Positions 18,730 through 28,102 of a stretch of DNA of 64,000 nt are shown piece after piece. The notes beneath the pieces are model-generated. The model was given only the letters and a program-made list of their open reading frames with translations, made no database searches and was not told the origin of the DNA. The translations under genes were made by a program, and so were the position numbers. The DNA is from Occallatibacter savannae (GTDB taxonomy: Bacteria > Acidobacteriota > Terriglobia > Terriglobales > Acidobacteriaceae): the NCBI RefSeq assembly GCF_003131205.1, contig NZ_QFFY01000006.1, positions 186,001-250,000 on the forward strand, written 5' to 3'. Numbering within the stretch: the first letter of the stretch is position 1; each line of letters starts with the position of its first letter.

Positions 18730-19092
18730 TCACTTGATGGTGCGTTTCTGCAGCGTGCGATTCAAGACTGAGGTTGGAATGCGAAGGACGCGATAACGGC
18801 GCTTGTGCAATGTCTCGGGAGCACCCAGGTCGATCACGCCGGGTTCATTCTCAAACAACCTGGTTACTGTGTCAGCACTGATTTTCAGGCGTGCCGCCAC
18901 TTCGGCGACAGAAAAGAGCTCATCTTCCACTTGGCGGATCCTAAAGTAGGGAACTATGCTCCGAACCCCTGGGGGCATATTGGGAAGCACAAACTCTAAT
19001 ACTTGGAATCCGTAACAGCGAGCTGCGACGACGAGGATTTTCGCCTGTTCGGCCCCGTCTGGTCGGTAAATAGGGGTGGATGTGGAGGTCAC
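18730..19092 (-). CDS. Helix-turn-helix protein, possible excisionase
   Basis: Up to 120 residues from a GTG at 19092. The C-terminal half holds a winged HTH of the excisionase/MerR type: ELFSVAEVAARLKISADTV, then a wing and the recognition segment RRYRVLRIP. The N-terminal 55 residues look less conserved, so the true start may be internal. It faces the integrase with a 26-base gap between the two stops. A directionality factor or an element regulator is the likeliest role. Confidence 0.6.
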   Translation of the reverse strand: MTSTSTPIYRPDGAEQAKILVVAARCYGFQVLEFVLPNMPPGVRSIVPYFRIRQVEDELFSVAEVAARLKISADTVTRLFENEPGVIDLGAPETLHKRRYRVLRIPTSVLNRTLQKRTIK

Positions 19093-19374
19093 AGTTGATT
19101 GCGGCGGGCATCGATCTACTCTACTTTGCTTCCTCTACCCTACTTCTGTTCTCCGAAAACTTGAGTATTCGCCATCTGAAAGTAGAGTAGTTGGCGGATT
19201 TCGCCGACAGGCGCGACGTTTTGAGGAAGTCCGAGTCTGCATCTGTCTGGATTCCTTTTACACGGGCCGACATCTCGGGACTTCTCAATACGGAGACCGG
19301 CTCAATGAGCGATTTGGCAATCTCACAAACGGAGAATCGGTCGGCCACACTGGCGTTCGCTGGCCTGACTCCGC

Positions 19375-20016
19375 TTAGCGGGACCGAATCGACGAGGTCG
19401 GAATCCCGCCAGGTGTCAGGATGGGCTCAAGGTACCGAAGGATGGCATCGTGCATTGCCTGCTGCAATCGAGGGCGGGAAGTGCGTGTGGCGAGGATAAG
19501 TTCATCGAGGATCCCGCGAAAGATCATCAAGGCCACTTGTCCGTGATGGCTGCACTCTACACGTGAAAGCTCAGGCCGTGCGCGTCGGAGACGCTCTGCG
19601 ATGAATTCCACAAAAACCCGACCAAGTGCCTGCTTTTCGCCTCGAGCGACTTCTGAAAGCGGAGCATCCACAACGAGAGTATGAAACTCGGGATGCTCTC
19701 GATTGAATCGGATACATAACTCGATCAGCTCATGAATAGCTTCTTCGAAGCTCAGGGTGCCTTCAGGGTCCAGCGAACGTTCTGCGTCGGCCATCCGGCG
19801 TGCATACATCACTGCGAGCTCGCTGGCGATGGCCTCCTTATTTGGGAAGAACTGGTAGAGGGTCGCCGGGGATACGCCTGCTTCCGCAGCGATCGCATTC
19901 GTCGTGGTCTCGTGATAACCCAGCCGGGCAAACACTGCGGCTGCGGCACGGAACAATTCCTGCTGCCGCTGCTCGCCACGTGCGTTGTGTTTACGGTTTG
20001 GATTGAAGACGGCCAC
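19375..20016 (-). CDS. TetR family transcriptional repressor
   Basis: 213 residues. The N-terminal HTH is typical: ELFRAAAAVFARLGYHETT, then IAAEAGVSPATLYQFFPNKEAI. The C-terminal ligand domain is alpha-helical and divergent, as usual. The start is a GTG at 20016 without a strong ribosome binding site. It is divergent from the NmrA-like gene with 92 bases between them, and that gap holds two near-identical palindromes, so it very likely represses itself and the NmrA-like gene. Confidence 0.9.
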   Translation of the reverse strand: MAVFNPNRKHNARGEQRQQELFRAAAAVFARLGYHETTTNAIAAEAGVSPATLYQFFPNKEAIASELAVMYARRMADAERSLDPEGTLSFEEAIHELIELCIRFNREHPEFHTLVVDAPLSEVARGEKQALGRVFVEFIAERLRRARPELSRVECSHHGQVALMIFRGILDELILATRTSRPRLQQAMHDAILRYLEPILTPGGIPTSSIRSR

Positions 20017-20040
20017 GCGCTATTTTCGCAGAATAGAAGT

Positions 20041-20090
20041 TATACAAGCAAATACTTGCATCGTTTCTTCGAATACAAGTATCTACTTGC
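20041..20090. promoter_or_regulatory. Two TetR-type operators between the tetR-like and nmrA-like genes
   Basis: Two 20-base sites share ATACAAG(n5)ACTTGCAT-like sequence: CAAG-CAAATA-CTTG at 20045-20058 and CAAG-TATCTA-CTTG at 20076-20089. The centres are 31 bases apart, three helical turns, so two dimers would bind the same DNA face. The second site lies directly before the ribosome binding site GGAGGTG of the NmrA-like gene. Repressor identity is inferred from the divergent layout. Confidence 0.75.
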
Positions 20091-20108
20091 ATAGGAGGTG
20101 AACGGGGC

Positions 20109-20978
20109 ATGTTCACAGTGATGGGAATTACGGGCAAGGTGGGCGGAGCGGTCGCCACAAATCTTATGGCAGCGGGCAACAAGGTCCGCGGCGTGGTGCG
20201 CAACCCGGGAAACGCGAAAGAGTGGGCCAGTCGGGGCGTGGAACTGGTGCAGTCGCCATACGATGATGCAGCTGGTCTGGAAAGGGCGTTCGAAGGAGCA
20301 GAGGGGGTATTTGCGATGATCCCACCTGACTTTGCGCCGACTCCCGGTCTGCCAGACCAGAAGCGCACGATCGCAGCGATTCGCAAAGCTCTCGAAAAGA
20401 CGCGCCCCGGCAGGGCCGTGTTTCTTTCCTCGATAGGATCGGAGCAGACTAGCGGACTGGGACTTATCACGTCGACGCATCTGCTCGAACAGGCAACGCG
20501 CATGCTCCCGATTCCAGTGGCCTATCTGCGCGCAGGCAGTTTCATGGAGAACTGGCTGGGAGCGCGGGACCATATCCGGTCTAGCGGCGAGATGCCCTTC
20601 TTTTATGCTCCGCTCGAACGCAAGTTTCCGCTGGTAGCCACGCAGGACATCGGCCTGGCGGGTGCTACGGTGCTTCAGGAGGGCTGGAGAGGCGTGCGCG
20701 TGTTGGAGGTAGACGGTCCGGAAGGTGGGACCGATTTGTACGAAACTGCGGCAGCGTTTGGCAGCGCGCTCGGTCGCGAAGTGAAGGCCGTGCAGTTGCC
20801 CGAAGCGGCCTGGCAGAGCGTTCTTGAAGGGATGGGAATGCCGGCTGACAGGACCGAACTCTACATCGAGATGGTTAAGGGCTTCAACTCAGGCTGGATC
20901 CACTTCGGCAATCCGGAAACCGAAAAGTACCACGGGCCGACAACCATTCAGTCGTTTGCGCAAATATGGGTCGAGTGA
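20109..20978 (+). CDS. NmrA-like NAD(P)H-binding protein
   Basis: 289 residues. The N-terminal Rossmann motif GITGKVGGAVATNL fits the GxxGxxG of atypical short-chain dehydrogenases, and a basic residue at the end of beta2 (GVVRNP) suggests NADP(H). The segment VFLSSIGS matches the NmrA/YtfG group; the usual catalytic YxxxK is absent. It is probably a redox sensor or a quinone-type oxidoreductase. GGAGGTG lies eight bases before the ATG. The gene is divergent from the TetR gene and under its operators. Confidence 0.85.
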   Translation: MFTVMGITGKVGGAVATNLMAAGNKVRGVVRNPGNAKEWASRGVELVQSPYDDAAGLERAFEGAEGVFAMIPPDFAPTPGLPDQKRTIAAIRKALEKTRPGRAVFLSSIGSEQTSGLGLITSTHLLEQATRMLPIPVAYLRAGSFMENWLGARDHIRSSGEMPFFYAPLERKFPLVATQDIGLAGATVLQEGWRGVRVLEVDGPEGGTDLYETAAAFGSALGREVKAVQLPEAAWQSVLEGMGMPADRTELYIEMVKGFNSGWIHFGNPETEKYHGPTTIQSFAQIWVE

Positions 20979-21181
20979 AAAAAACGGTCGATAAGAATGA
21001 GCGGGACAAACTGCGGTACCGACTCCCGTTGATCGGTGCCGCAGCCGGTTCCGATCATTTGCCGAAAGCAGGCCAAATCACTCATTGAGTCGCTCCAGCG
21101 ATCCACTTTGTCGAGGTAGCGACGATCATCGCTGACCGTCCCCCGCACAGATCCGCACGAGCGCGTCTACGCATGCGGCTC

Positions 21182-21790
21182 TTATGAACGATGGATGACG
21201 TAAAAGCGGGTCTGAGGATAGGGGTGCAGGATACGCGGTCGCGGTATCCACCTGTCGAAGATCCGAGTGAGCAACCCCCATTTCAAGCGTGTGCGTTGAC
21301 TACGACGAACTAAACATTTCGCCACAGCCAGGCCACGCGCTGACGGGAAGGTGCGCATCTGATCGAGATTTCCGGGCACAGCATGGTATTGGTAATAGCC
21401 ATTGACGACCTTCCGGAGCCAAGCACCGACTTCGCTTGAGCGGTGATGTTGCCGGTGTTGAAGCTCGGCCTTGATGGCTTTTAGCTTCGCGACCATTCGC
21501 TTTTTCGAAGTAGTCTGCTTGACGCGGTGAAGGTCCCGGTCTTGTGACGTTGCCCACAGTAGTGAGTAAAGCCCAAGAAGTTGAACGTCTCTGGTTTTCC
21601 GACTCCGCGCTGTTTACGGTCACGGGCTGCCTGCCCCACGTAGCGTTGGGCAGCATTCACCTTGATGAGAACCGGTTCGCCGACGCTGCGACACAACTTG
21701 AGCAGGCCCGATCGATCGCCCTGCAGAGCGATCGGCATATCCGTTCGAGCCGGACGCTGAGAGCAGACGTAGCTTACTTCCGGACGTACA
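21182..21790 (-). pseudogene. Group II intron reverse transcriptase/maturase, 3' remnant
   Basis: Two overlapping minus-strand frames give the C-terminal part of a group II intron protein. The upstream frame has QRGVGKPETFNFLGFTHYC, the strongly conserved end of the RT/thumb region; the downstream frame has KLKAIKAELQHRQHH, VGAWLRKVVNGYYQYHAVPG and LHPYPQTRFYVIH, the typical maturase X-domain end. A frameshift lies near 21485-21496. The RT catalytic YxDD region and the N-terminus are missing. No ribozyme domain V was identified nearby. It marks a past retroelement insertion. Confidence 0.85.
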
Positions 21791-22259
21791 CCAGAGCTGA
21801 AGCTCGGTCCTGGTGATCCGATGGCCACGTAACATCGACCCACGCTTGTCCGTCATCAATCAACATCATCCGACCACCGCCGACCTGCTTGCCATCGTCG
21901 TATACGGAGTATGTCAGGGATGCCGGACCGTCTTTCCGTACGCCGAGACGGAGTTCCGGCGCTGGCTTTGTTCGTTGAATCGGCACAGGAACGCCGTCCG
22001 TTATGCCTTTCACCACTTCCCCAATCTCGGGAATTTGCCATCGGAAGTGAACGGTAGGCGAGCCTCCGGGTTCGAAGTCGAGTACGTAGACATGAGGAAC
22101 GCCGGCTTCCGCGGCGACCGGGCTACTCCTCGCGACATCCAGTTTCCAGGAGCCAGTCCAGGGACTGGGATTAGAGAAGCCGGATTCGGCGGGCTGCTGC
22201 GCGTGAAGAGGTACCGAAAAGAGTACGCAGGCTGCGAAACACACAACGAGAGATTTCAT
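21774..22259 (-). CDS. Secreted protein of unknown function
   Basis: 161 residues. The ATG at 22259 (GGAG eight bases upstream) gives a signal peptide ending PLHAQ. The mature part starts NPWTGSWKLDVARSS-like, a motif common to small acidobacterial secreted beta-barrel proteins that report on weight or substrate, followed by alternating beta strands. No catalytic residues can be named. It overlaps the intron remnant slightly at its 3' end, so the insertion may have happened at or near its terminus. Confidence 0.6.
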   Translation of the reverse strand: MKSLVVCFAACVLFSVPLHAQQPAESGFSNPSPWTGSWKLDVARSSPVAAEAGVPHVYVLDFEPGGSPTVHFRWQIPEIGEVVKGITDGVPVPIQRTKPAPELRLGVRKDGPASLTYSVYDDGKQVGGGRMMLIDDGQAWVDVTWPSDHQDRASALVYVRK

Positions 22260-22399
22260 TCTTAAAACTCCGTCCAACGCGGTTTTGAATCCCTTGAAGC
22301 TGGTGCAGATGTTTCCACGCTGGAAGCCGGCCGTCTTGGACTCAAGATCTTCCGTCTGAAGTACGATCTTCCGTCCGTTGGATCTATGGTTGACAATCC

Positions 22400-22899
22400 T
22401 CAGCGAACCAATTCGCTAGGAAAACGCAAATCGAAGCGCTCAATGAGTCCCTGCACGCTCGTGAGGTTCATCTCTAAGCCGTACCGCGCATTGAGCTCGA
22501 CGAGGCCGGTAGCCGAAACTGCAGTGACGCCGCCCATCTCGGATAGTTCACGAAAGAAATGCTCGAAGCCTGCAGGCGAGATGATTTCGACGATGCTGGT
22601 GGTTTAATCACATGCGTTCCAGAATGTATGCCACTGGTTGCGTGGCTTGAACACGGAATCACCGAGACGGCAAAGATCACATCGTCACCGAGTAAGGCGC
22701 CGAGCCGTCCACGAACGACACAGCTGTATTCGTCCTCCCGCGAGTGCCGATGCAGTGGAGCCGCGAGGACACGCGGCGACATCGGATGTTCCACAACAGA
22801 AAACCTGCCGCCAGACTCACTGCCGTCCATCATGAATCGCGCCCCAATGATTCCCAGGAAGCCGAAGACGCCCTCGCGCCTACCTAACATCTTTGCCAT
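22400..22899 (-). pseudogene. Cupin domain protein, broken by a frameshift and a stop codon
   Basis: The first frame (start 22899) encodes FGFLGIIGARFMMDGSES, a cupin motif 1 with PLHRHSREDEYSCV and GRLGALLGDD. After about residue 77 (near 22670) the reading shifts: another frame continues VFKPRNQWHTFWNA, the expected cupin motif 2, meets an in-frame TAA near 22605, then continues as EIISPAGFEHFFRELSEMGG and NARYGLEM to a TGA at 22400. One frameshift plus one nonsense codon make it a true pseudogene rather than a single sequencing error. Intact relatives are small one-domain cupins with metal ligands in the His-rich motif. Confidence 0.8.
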
Positions 22900-22968
22900 T
22901 GTTATGCCTCAGAGGATTGACCTTCACCTGTTTCGATCTACATTTGAAATTCCGCCACAAACGATTCT

Positions 22969-23139
22969 TTACCCTGTTTTCATGTCCTTCGAAACCACTG
23001 GGCAGCCCATGACGGCCAACGCTAAGAGCAGCAGGACAAAGAGGCTGCGCGGTTCACCCGTCGGGCAGAGAACGAAAAAGACCACTGCCGCCTTTCGGAT
23101 GAACTCTGCCCAAACGCCTTCTCTTGTGCTCCTAACCAT
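22969..23139 (-). CDS. Possible small membrane protein
   Basis: A 56-residue frame from an ATG at 23139 with AAAGGA about eight bases upstream. It has one strongly hydrophobic stretch (SLFVLLLLALAVMGC). No family was recognised. It lies between two broken genes, so it may itself be debris. Confidence 0.25.
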   Translation of the reverse strand: MVRSTREGVWAEFIRKAAVVFFVLCPTGEPRSLFVLLLLALAVMGCPVVSKDMKTG

Positions 23140-23161
23140 GTGTGATCCTTTGTACGCTGCT

Positions 23162-23858
23162 TCATATAGAAGCGGCTTCGATGAGTGCTGCCACGGCATG
23201 GGGATGCGAGAGCGGCGAAGCATGGCAGGCGTTCACCTCAACCACGGTCGCTTGGGCGCGTTTGGCCATTGAGCGCTGAGCGGCCGGCGGAATTGAAGAG
23301 TCGTTGACGGACACAAGCGCCCACGACGGCGTCTTACGCCAGGTTGGCTCTCCCCTGAAGGACTCGCCCAGAGCTCGCAGGTCAATCGGACGTTGGGCCG
23401 CGGCGAGTACTGATTTGTTCTGCCGGTAAGTCAGCGGCATACACTTCAGCAAAGGCTTCCGGCTTCAGGTAAAGCTCCTGGCCATCTGGATGGTTACGGA
23501 CGATCGTCGTAGCTTCGGTCAACTTACTTCCCGGCCATCGCGCGTTCAACTCACCGGCCGTCTCACCTTCATCCTGAACAAAGGCGGAAACAAAGACAAG
23601 ACTCTTCAGCTTTGCCTTCGCGAGCCGAGGGTGAGAAATGACCGATCCACCATAGGAATGACCTACAAGCACGAATGGTCCTTCCAGGGTATCCACGAAG
23701 GCTGAGAGATACTCGACATCGCTCTGGAGACCCCTCAGCGGAATCGCCGGAGCTATGGTGGAGAAGCCACTGTTACGAAGCTCGCTCGCCGTCGCACTCC
23801 AGACAGAAGCGTCGGTAAGTGCGCCATGGACGAGCACGATCATCGGTTTGTCTGCCAT
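23162..23858 (-). pseudogene. Alpha/beta hydrolase, frameshifted
   Basis: The first frame (start 23858) has the N-terminal half of a small esterase: MIVLVHGALTDASVW (oxyanion region), then VLVGHSYGGSVIS with the nucleophile Ser. The second frame (ending 23162) gives the C-terminal half, including RRxTWRKTPSWALVSVNDSS-like strand and SPLSHPHAVAALI with the catalytic His. The frames join near 23412 in a short A run, where one extra base separates AEQ from SVLAAAQRP. The family is the salicylate/acetoin-type hydrolases. It could be a homopolymer sequencing error, but neighbours are also broken. Confidence 0.8.
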
Positions 23859-23928
23859 TTGGAAGCACCTCGCGTATAGCTGTCGCCAATCTGGCTCTTG
23901 AACGTAGCCGTCTTGCTATCGGGAATGA

Positions 23929-24702
23929 CTACTCTCCCTCGGTAGGAAACATGCACTCCACGCGCAGTTCCTGCGCGGTAATGCATTGGGGTGTACCAAC
24001 GGTCGTGATCAGAGAGAAGTAGGAAAGGCGCTCAGTACCTCGACGAAACACGATCGGCAGCACGGGGCTTTGCGGCCTGGGCAAAGATTTGAGCTCTCTG
24101 ACTCCGGGAAACTGTCGCAAACGCTTCAGGAGTTCCTCGAGCTTTGCGTCGAGCGCCTGCCCCACCGCTTCCCTTCTCACCCTTTGCAGCAGGCCTGCGG
24201 CCACCTGTTCCCAATCCTCAACGAACGGCCGCATTCCATCGGGATCAAACATCAGCTCGAGCAGATTTCGTGGCTTTGGCCTCTTCTCCAGATCGATGAA
24301 CGACCCGAAGAATCGCGGCGCACCGCGGTTGGTCCGGATCACGTTCCAGTAGCGATCGAGCACCAGGGCAGGATGCGGCTCATGCTGCGCGAGCATACGG
24401 TCCACAGCCTTTGTGACCACTGCCATTTCTTTCGTATCGATTCCTTCCTGCGGGTATTGCGGAGCGAATCCGGAGGCCAACAGGAGAACATTGCGTTCGC
24501 GCAGAGGGATGTTCAAAGCGTCGGACACAATGGATAGGAAGTCGCGACTCGGGGAGCTTCGCCCGCTCTCCACGAAGCTAAGGTGTCGTTGCGAAACCCC
24601 CGTGTCTATCGAAAGCTCGAGCTGACTCTTGCCGCGCTGTTGTCTCCAGTAGCGCAACAGTTCTCCGAGTTGTGGGACTGCCGTTGCGGACTGTGTGGCC
24701 AT
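23929..24702 (-). CDS. XRE-family regulator with MmyB-like ligand-binding domain
   Basis: 257 residues. The N-terminal HTH (about 10-65) has GELLRYWRQQRGKSQLEL and VSQRHLSFVESGRSSPSR, which is diagnostic of this subfamily. Residues about 105-255 form the MmyB-like PAS-type domain (HPALVLDRYWNVIRTN, then LLELMFDPDGMRP). Members often control a neighbouring short-chain dehydrogenase or esterase gene; here the neighbour at 23162-23858 is a broken hydrolase in the same direction. Start ATG at 24702. Confidence 0.9.
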   Translation of the reverse strand: MATQSATAVPQLGELLRYWRQQRGKSQLELSIDTGVSQRHLSFVESGRSSPSRDFLSIVSDALNIPLRERNVLLLASGFAPQYPQEGIDTKEMAVVTKAVDRMLAQHEPHPALVLDRYWNVIRTNRGAPRFFGSFIDLEKRPKPRNLLELMFDPDGMRPFVEDWEQVAAGLLQRVRREAVGQALDAKLEELLKRLRQFPGVRELKSLPRPQSPVLPIVFRRGTERLSYFSLITTVGTPQCITAQELRVECMFPTEGE

Positions 24703-24757
24703 CGTGATTGTCCCTCCGTGCTAGTTCCCTGCGTCAAGCCGCACAAGGTGGCCGCCT

Positions 24758-25306
24758 TCAACTCTGCCACGCGTATTGCTGAAATGCCGTCTCAAGTGGA
24801 GGGTCTGCGATAGTGGCAGCGTAGTTAGTGATGGTCGAGGCCGCCACGATGGCGACAACTTCCAGCACCTGCTCCCTGGTGAAGCCGGCGGCGAGAAACG
24901 CCTCGAACTCCTGCTCGTTCAAGTGTCCACGCTTCTCGATCAGCGCTTCCGCCAAAGCGGAGAGGGCGGCAAATCGCTGGTTCTCGGGTGGCCGGCGCTC
25001 TCGAATTGCATCGAGGTCTTCCTGACGAACGCCTTGCTGCAGTGCGAGTGCGGTGTGGAATGCGACAGCGTACGTCGAAGAGTTTGTAACAGCGTCGGTC
25101 AACAAGACGATCTGAATCTCCTGCTCGGTCAGGCTGCTGGTGTGAACCTGCTGGAAAACGCCCACAAGGGAATTGATTAGCTTTGGTGAGTTGGCAATAG
25201 TCGCAGCGATGTTGGGCAGAACGCCGAACGCCTTCTGCAACTGTTCAAGCGCAGGCCTGGAATCCTGTGGAGCGGAAGCGATGGTGTGAACTGGGTAATG
25301 TGCCAT
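24758..25306 (-). CDS. Carboxymuconolactone decarboxylase/AhpD-like protein without the CxxC motif
   Basis: 182 residues. The ATG at 25306 has AAAGGAGAT four bases upstream; the frame is open further up but without a good start. The fold is all-helical: FGVLPNIAATIANSPKL, then SLTEQEIQIVLLTDAV and the segment SSTYAVAFHTALALQ, where most family members have C-x-x-C-x-x-x-H. Here the two Cys are replaced while the His stays. It therefore cannot act as a thiol peroxidase of the AhpD type; a decarboxylase-like or structural role is possible. Confidence 0.8.
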   Translation of the reverse strand: MAHYPVHTIASAPQDSRPALEQLQKAFGVLPNIAATIANSPKLINSLVGVFQQVHTSSLTEQEIQIVLLTDAVTNSSTYAVAFHTALALQQGVRQEDLDAIRERRPPENQRFAALSALAEALIEKRGHLNEQEFEAFLAAGFTREQVLEVVAIVAASTITNYAATIADPPLETAFQQYAWQS

Positions 25307-25454
25307 TAGGATCTCCTTTGAGCCGGGCGTCGAAATTACCGCTCCAACGGCCCCAACCTCAATATCGTATGAATCGCGATGTGCAGCAATTACCTCCCAG
25401 GTAATCGTCCACTCCCGTAAGAAGCCTGATGATGGTTGCGTTGGAGCGGATATA

Positions 25455-25539
25455 GGGTCAACACCGCGGTCAAAGAAAACGCTGGCGACCGCGCAAGCTG
25501 GCGAAGCTCGCAGAGGATATTTCGAAGTATGTTGCTCAT
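25455..25539 (-). pseudogene. N-terminal fragment of an acidobacterial-type ABC transporter permease
   Basis: The frame encodes MSNILRNILCELRQLARSP then AFSLTAVLTL, which matches the very conserved start of MacB-like FtsX permeases of Acidobacteria (LRQLxKSPGFxxTAVLTLALGIG). Homology ends after the first helix begins. Only about 28 residues remain. Confidence 0.6.
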
Positions 25540-25828
25540 TGGTCTCGCCTGGTCGAAATACTCGCAGCCCAAGGTTGGTATCTAAATCATTCCACTCTTG
25601 CAAAATAGCAATCTCACCGCTTTCCCAGTGACAAAATCGAGTGAAGTCGAAAAGCCCAGCCTGTCTCGCCCTTCCACTTCCTTCGGCGTGAGATGGTATG
25701 GAGGCTGGTTACCGAAGCCGGCGGAGCGATCAGTTCCACTGTCACTAGAGTTGTCATCGTTGTTCTACTTCCCAATCGTGTTCGCTGAGTCGCTTCGTTG
25801 CGGCTTTTTAGAACTTTGCAGGCGATCT

Positions 25829-26582
25829 TCATCTCGGCAGGATCTGCTCCCTTGAACGGTCAGTAGCATAGCGAATTGCCTCCGCCTCCCTCGCCGTTCC
25901 AATTGGCTCGTATTTTTTCCAAAAACTCTCGAGCACCTCTGCCGGCGCGCTCTCGGGAGTTCCGCTATTGAAGATGGGGTTCGGTGCATACTCCAAGGAA
26001 AGCTGAATTTCCTGCGCAACTGCATCTCCTCGAAGGAGGGAGGCGAGCACCAGGGACGCATCCAGCCCTGCCGTCACACCTGCGGCGCTGATAAGGTTGC
26101 CATCGACGACGACCCTTGCGTCGGCAACAACAGCTCCGTAATGCTGCATCAAACGGCGCGCACTCCAATGAGTGGTGACCTGTCTTTCCGCGAGTATACC
26201 CGCAGCGCCACACAAAAAGGGCTCCAGTGCAGACTGAAAGCAGGAGCTTTCCGCTCTGTACGTGTCTGCGGATGAGCTCCAGCACTTCCTCATCGTGCAT
26301 CAGTGCCTGCTGGCCATAACCGCCTGGCACCACCAGAACGTCAAAGATTCCCGCTTCCGCTATGCTTATATCCGGCGAAAGCCGAAGACCCTGCACGTCG
26401 CGAACGGGCGCAACTTCTTTCCCGATGATCTGAATGGTTGAGTCTGGCATGCGGGAAAGAACTTCGAACGGTCCCGTAAAGTCGATCTGATCCATCTGCT
26501 CGAAGATCAGGAAGCCAACGGAAATCGACCGCGTTGTCACCTCCGGCTTCGATCTCTCACTCACAAACAAAGGTGCGCCCAT
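25829..26582 (-). pseudogene. DJ-1/PfpI family protein, frameshifted
   Basis: The first frame (start 26582) has SVGFLIFEQMDQIDFTGP, then DVLVVPGGYGQQALM and KLLLSVCTGALF with the nucleophile Cys of the DJ-1/PfpI fold. The second frame (ending 25829) continues LCGAAGILAERQVTTHWSA, then ADARVVVDGNLISAAGVTAG. The frames join at a T5 run near 26216, where one extra T breaks the gene. Intact members with this pattern include isonitrile-hydratase-like proteins and the amidotransferase-like domain of AraC regulators; no HTH follows here, so it is of the enzyme type. Confidence 0.85.
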
Positions 26583-26621
26583 AATGCGGATCTCCCGTCA
26601 ACATTGACCAGAAACATGCAC

Positions 26622-26696
26622 TCAACTTGCAGTTTCCCGCCGGCCTTTCATAATCAACCTGCCAAAATTGCTGTTCGCTCCTGTAATGGCGATCAC
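26622..26696 (-). pseudogene. Short remnant of an NAD(P)-binding SDR/NmrA gene
   Basis: A 24-codon frame from a GTG (26696) with AGGAGG about ten bases upstream encodes VIAITGANSNFGRLI, the start of a Rossmann fold, then ends. A real ribosome binding site with only a gene's first 15 conserved codons fits a truncated gene. Confidence 0.5.
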
Positions 26697-27091
26697 TTCT
26701 AAGCATCCTCCTGGTGTCAGTGGGGAAACCCTTGGTGAGCGGTTGTAACTCAGCGCGAAGCAGCTTGGCCGCGGTCGATCCTTCTCGAAACGGTGATGCT
26801 TTGCCGCCGTCGGTCAGGATCTAGGCTGCTCTTCCAAGACCGTTCGGTCCTCGCCCCCATGCGCCTGCGGAAGGCCCAATCAACTGCTGATTGTAGGTCG
26901 TTCAAGCCCGGGTCCATCCAGACAACATCAGCCGTGTCCTTCCGGTGCTCTGTGAGGTCAATGACCTGTGCATCTTCGTCGATCACGAAATCGTCTCTAT
27001 TCTGCCAACCTCGATAAGTTCCCGGTACCGAAAGCCTCCAAGGAGGAGAGATCAACTTTTACTCGCATACGGCAATCATCGTTGTCAGGCA
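26697..27091. other. Stretch without a supported gene
   Basis: A minus-strand frame at 26750-27055 is open for 101 codons but has no recognised motif or good start. Given the surrounding decay I read the stretch as residual coding sequence. Confidence 0.35.
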
Positions 27092-28027
27092 CTAGCCAGA
27101 ACTTCTAGTCCAATGAGCATTTATGAATTGAGCCGTCAAATCCAATGCGAAATCGGCGGTTTCAATGCTTCCTGCATCTCTCTGAAACACGTGATGCATA
27201 CCCATGAAAATATCGAGTGCAACAATTCCCCCTATTTTTGCAGCTAGCTTCGCGTACCGACGCGAGTCGTCCAGGAGTAGTTCATCGCTTCCAACCTGAA
27301 TTGCCAGTGGCGGCAAATGATCTGGGATAGCGTAGAGGGGTGACGCTCGTCGGTCTTTTGTATCCGCTCCGTGCAGATAGGATTCTGCCAGGTCCGCGAG
27401 CATCGACGGTGTAAAGATCGGATCATGAGTTTCGGGGTCCCTAAACGACGCCCCTGTGAGGGCTAAGTCAGTCCATGGAGAAAACACGACGACGCTGGCA
27501 ACCGTACCATTCGGCAGAGCCTCACCCAAGGTCGCAAGCGCCAAACCTCCGCCGGCGGAATCACCGACGAGCGCTATTTGGGAAATTCCCTGCGCAGATA
27601 GCCAATTCCGTGCCTGGACGATTGCTTCAAAGGCCGCTGGAAATCGATTCTCCGGCGATAGAGGATAGTCGGCTGAAAAGACCGCACAGTTAGTGCGCGT
27701 AGCAAGTTGGCTCGTGAGTCCACGGTACGAGCGAGCGTCGCCCAGATGGTAGCCACCACCATGAATGAAAAGGATCGCACAGTCACGCAATGGCCGCTCG
27801 GGAATGGACCAACATCCCGATGCCTGAGCTGTGAACTCTTCGGAAAACGTAATTCCTGTTGCTAGTGGAGTGAGCGCTGCAACGGCAGCGTACCCACCAC
27901 GCCTGTCTCCTCCATATTCCGCCATCAAGCTCGCATTGCGCTGAAGCAGGGCCCGCTGACGGTCTCGCTCGCCCTCACGAAGAGGATGATTTGTTTGAAC
28001 GAGTGTCTTCAATGAAGCAATGTTCAT
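27092..28027 (-). CDS. Alpha/beta hydrolase, hormone-sensitive-lipase type esterase
   Basis: 311 residues from an ATG at 28027 (GAGGTG nine bases upstream). The HSL-family oxyanion motif HGGGY follows LFI near residue 88; the nucleophile elbow is GDSAGGG; the catalytic Asp is in VGSDELLLDD and His in MGMHHVFQ. Members hydrolyse short-chain acyl esters and act in the cytoplasm. It is the only intact hydrolase in this decayed segment. Start at 28078 would add 17 residues without benefit. Confidence 0.9.
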   Translation of the reverse strand: MNIASLKTLVQTNHPLREGERDRQRALLQRNASLMAEYGGDRRGGYAAVAALTPLATGITFSEEFTAQASGCWSIPERPLRDCAILFIHGGGYHLGDARSYRGLTSQLATRTNCAVFSADYPLSPENRFPAAFEAIVQARNWLSAQGISQIALVGDSAGGGLALATLGEALPNGTVASVVVFSPWTDLALTGASFRDPETHDPIFTPSMLADLAESYLHGADTKDRRASPLYAIPDHLPPLAIQVGSDELLLDDSRRYAKLAAKIGGIVALDIFMGMHHVFQRDAGSIETADFALDLTAQFINAHWTRSSG

Positions 28028-28102
28028 TTCAGTGAACACCTCACATGTTGCACGGAACCTTGGAAACCTACACCGCAAGTCGCATTTAGCGTCTCGAGCT
28101 GA

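Noticed and set aside
22559-23272. 237-codon plus-strand ORF
   Set aside because: It is antisense to the cupin remnant and has shadow-type composition.
26750-27055. 101-codon minus-strand ORF in the decayed region
   Set aside because: No recognised motif and no good start; possibly debris.
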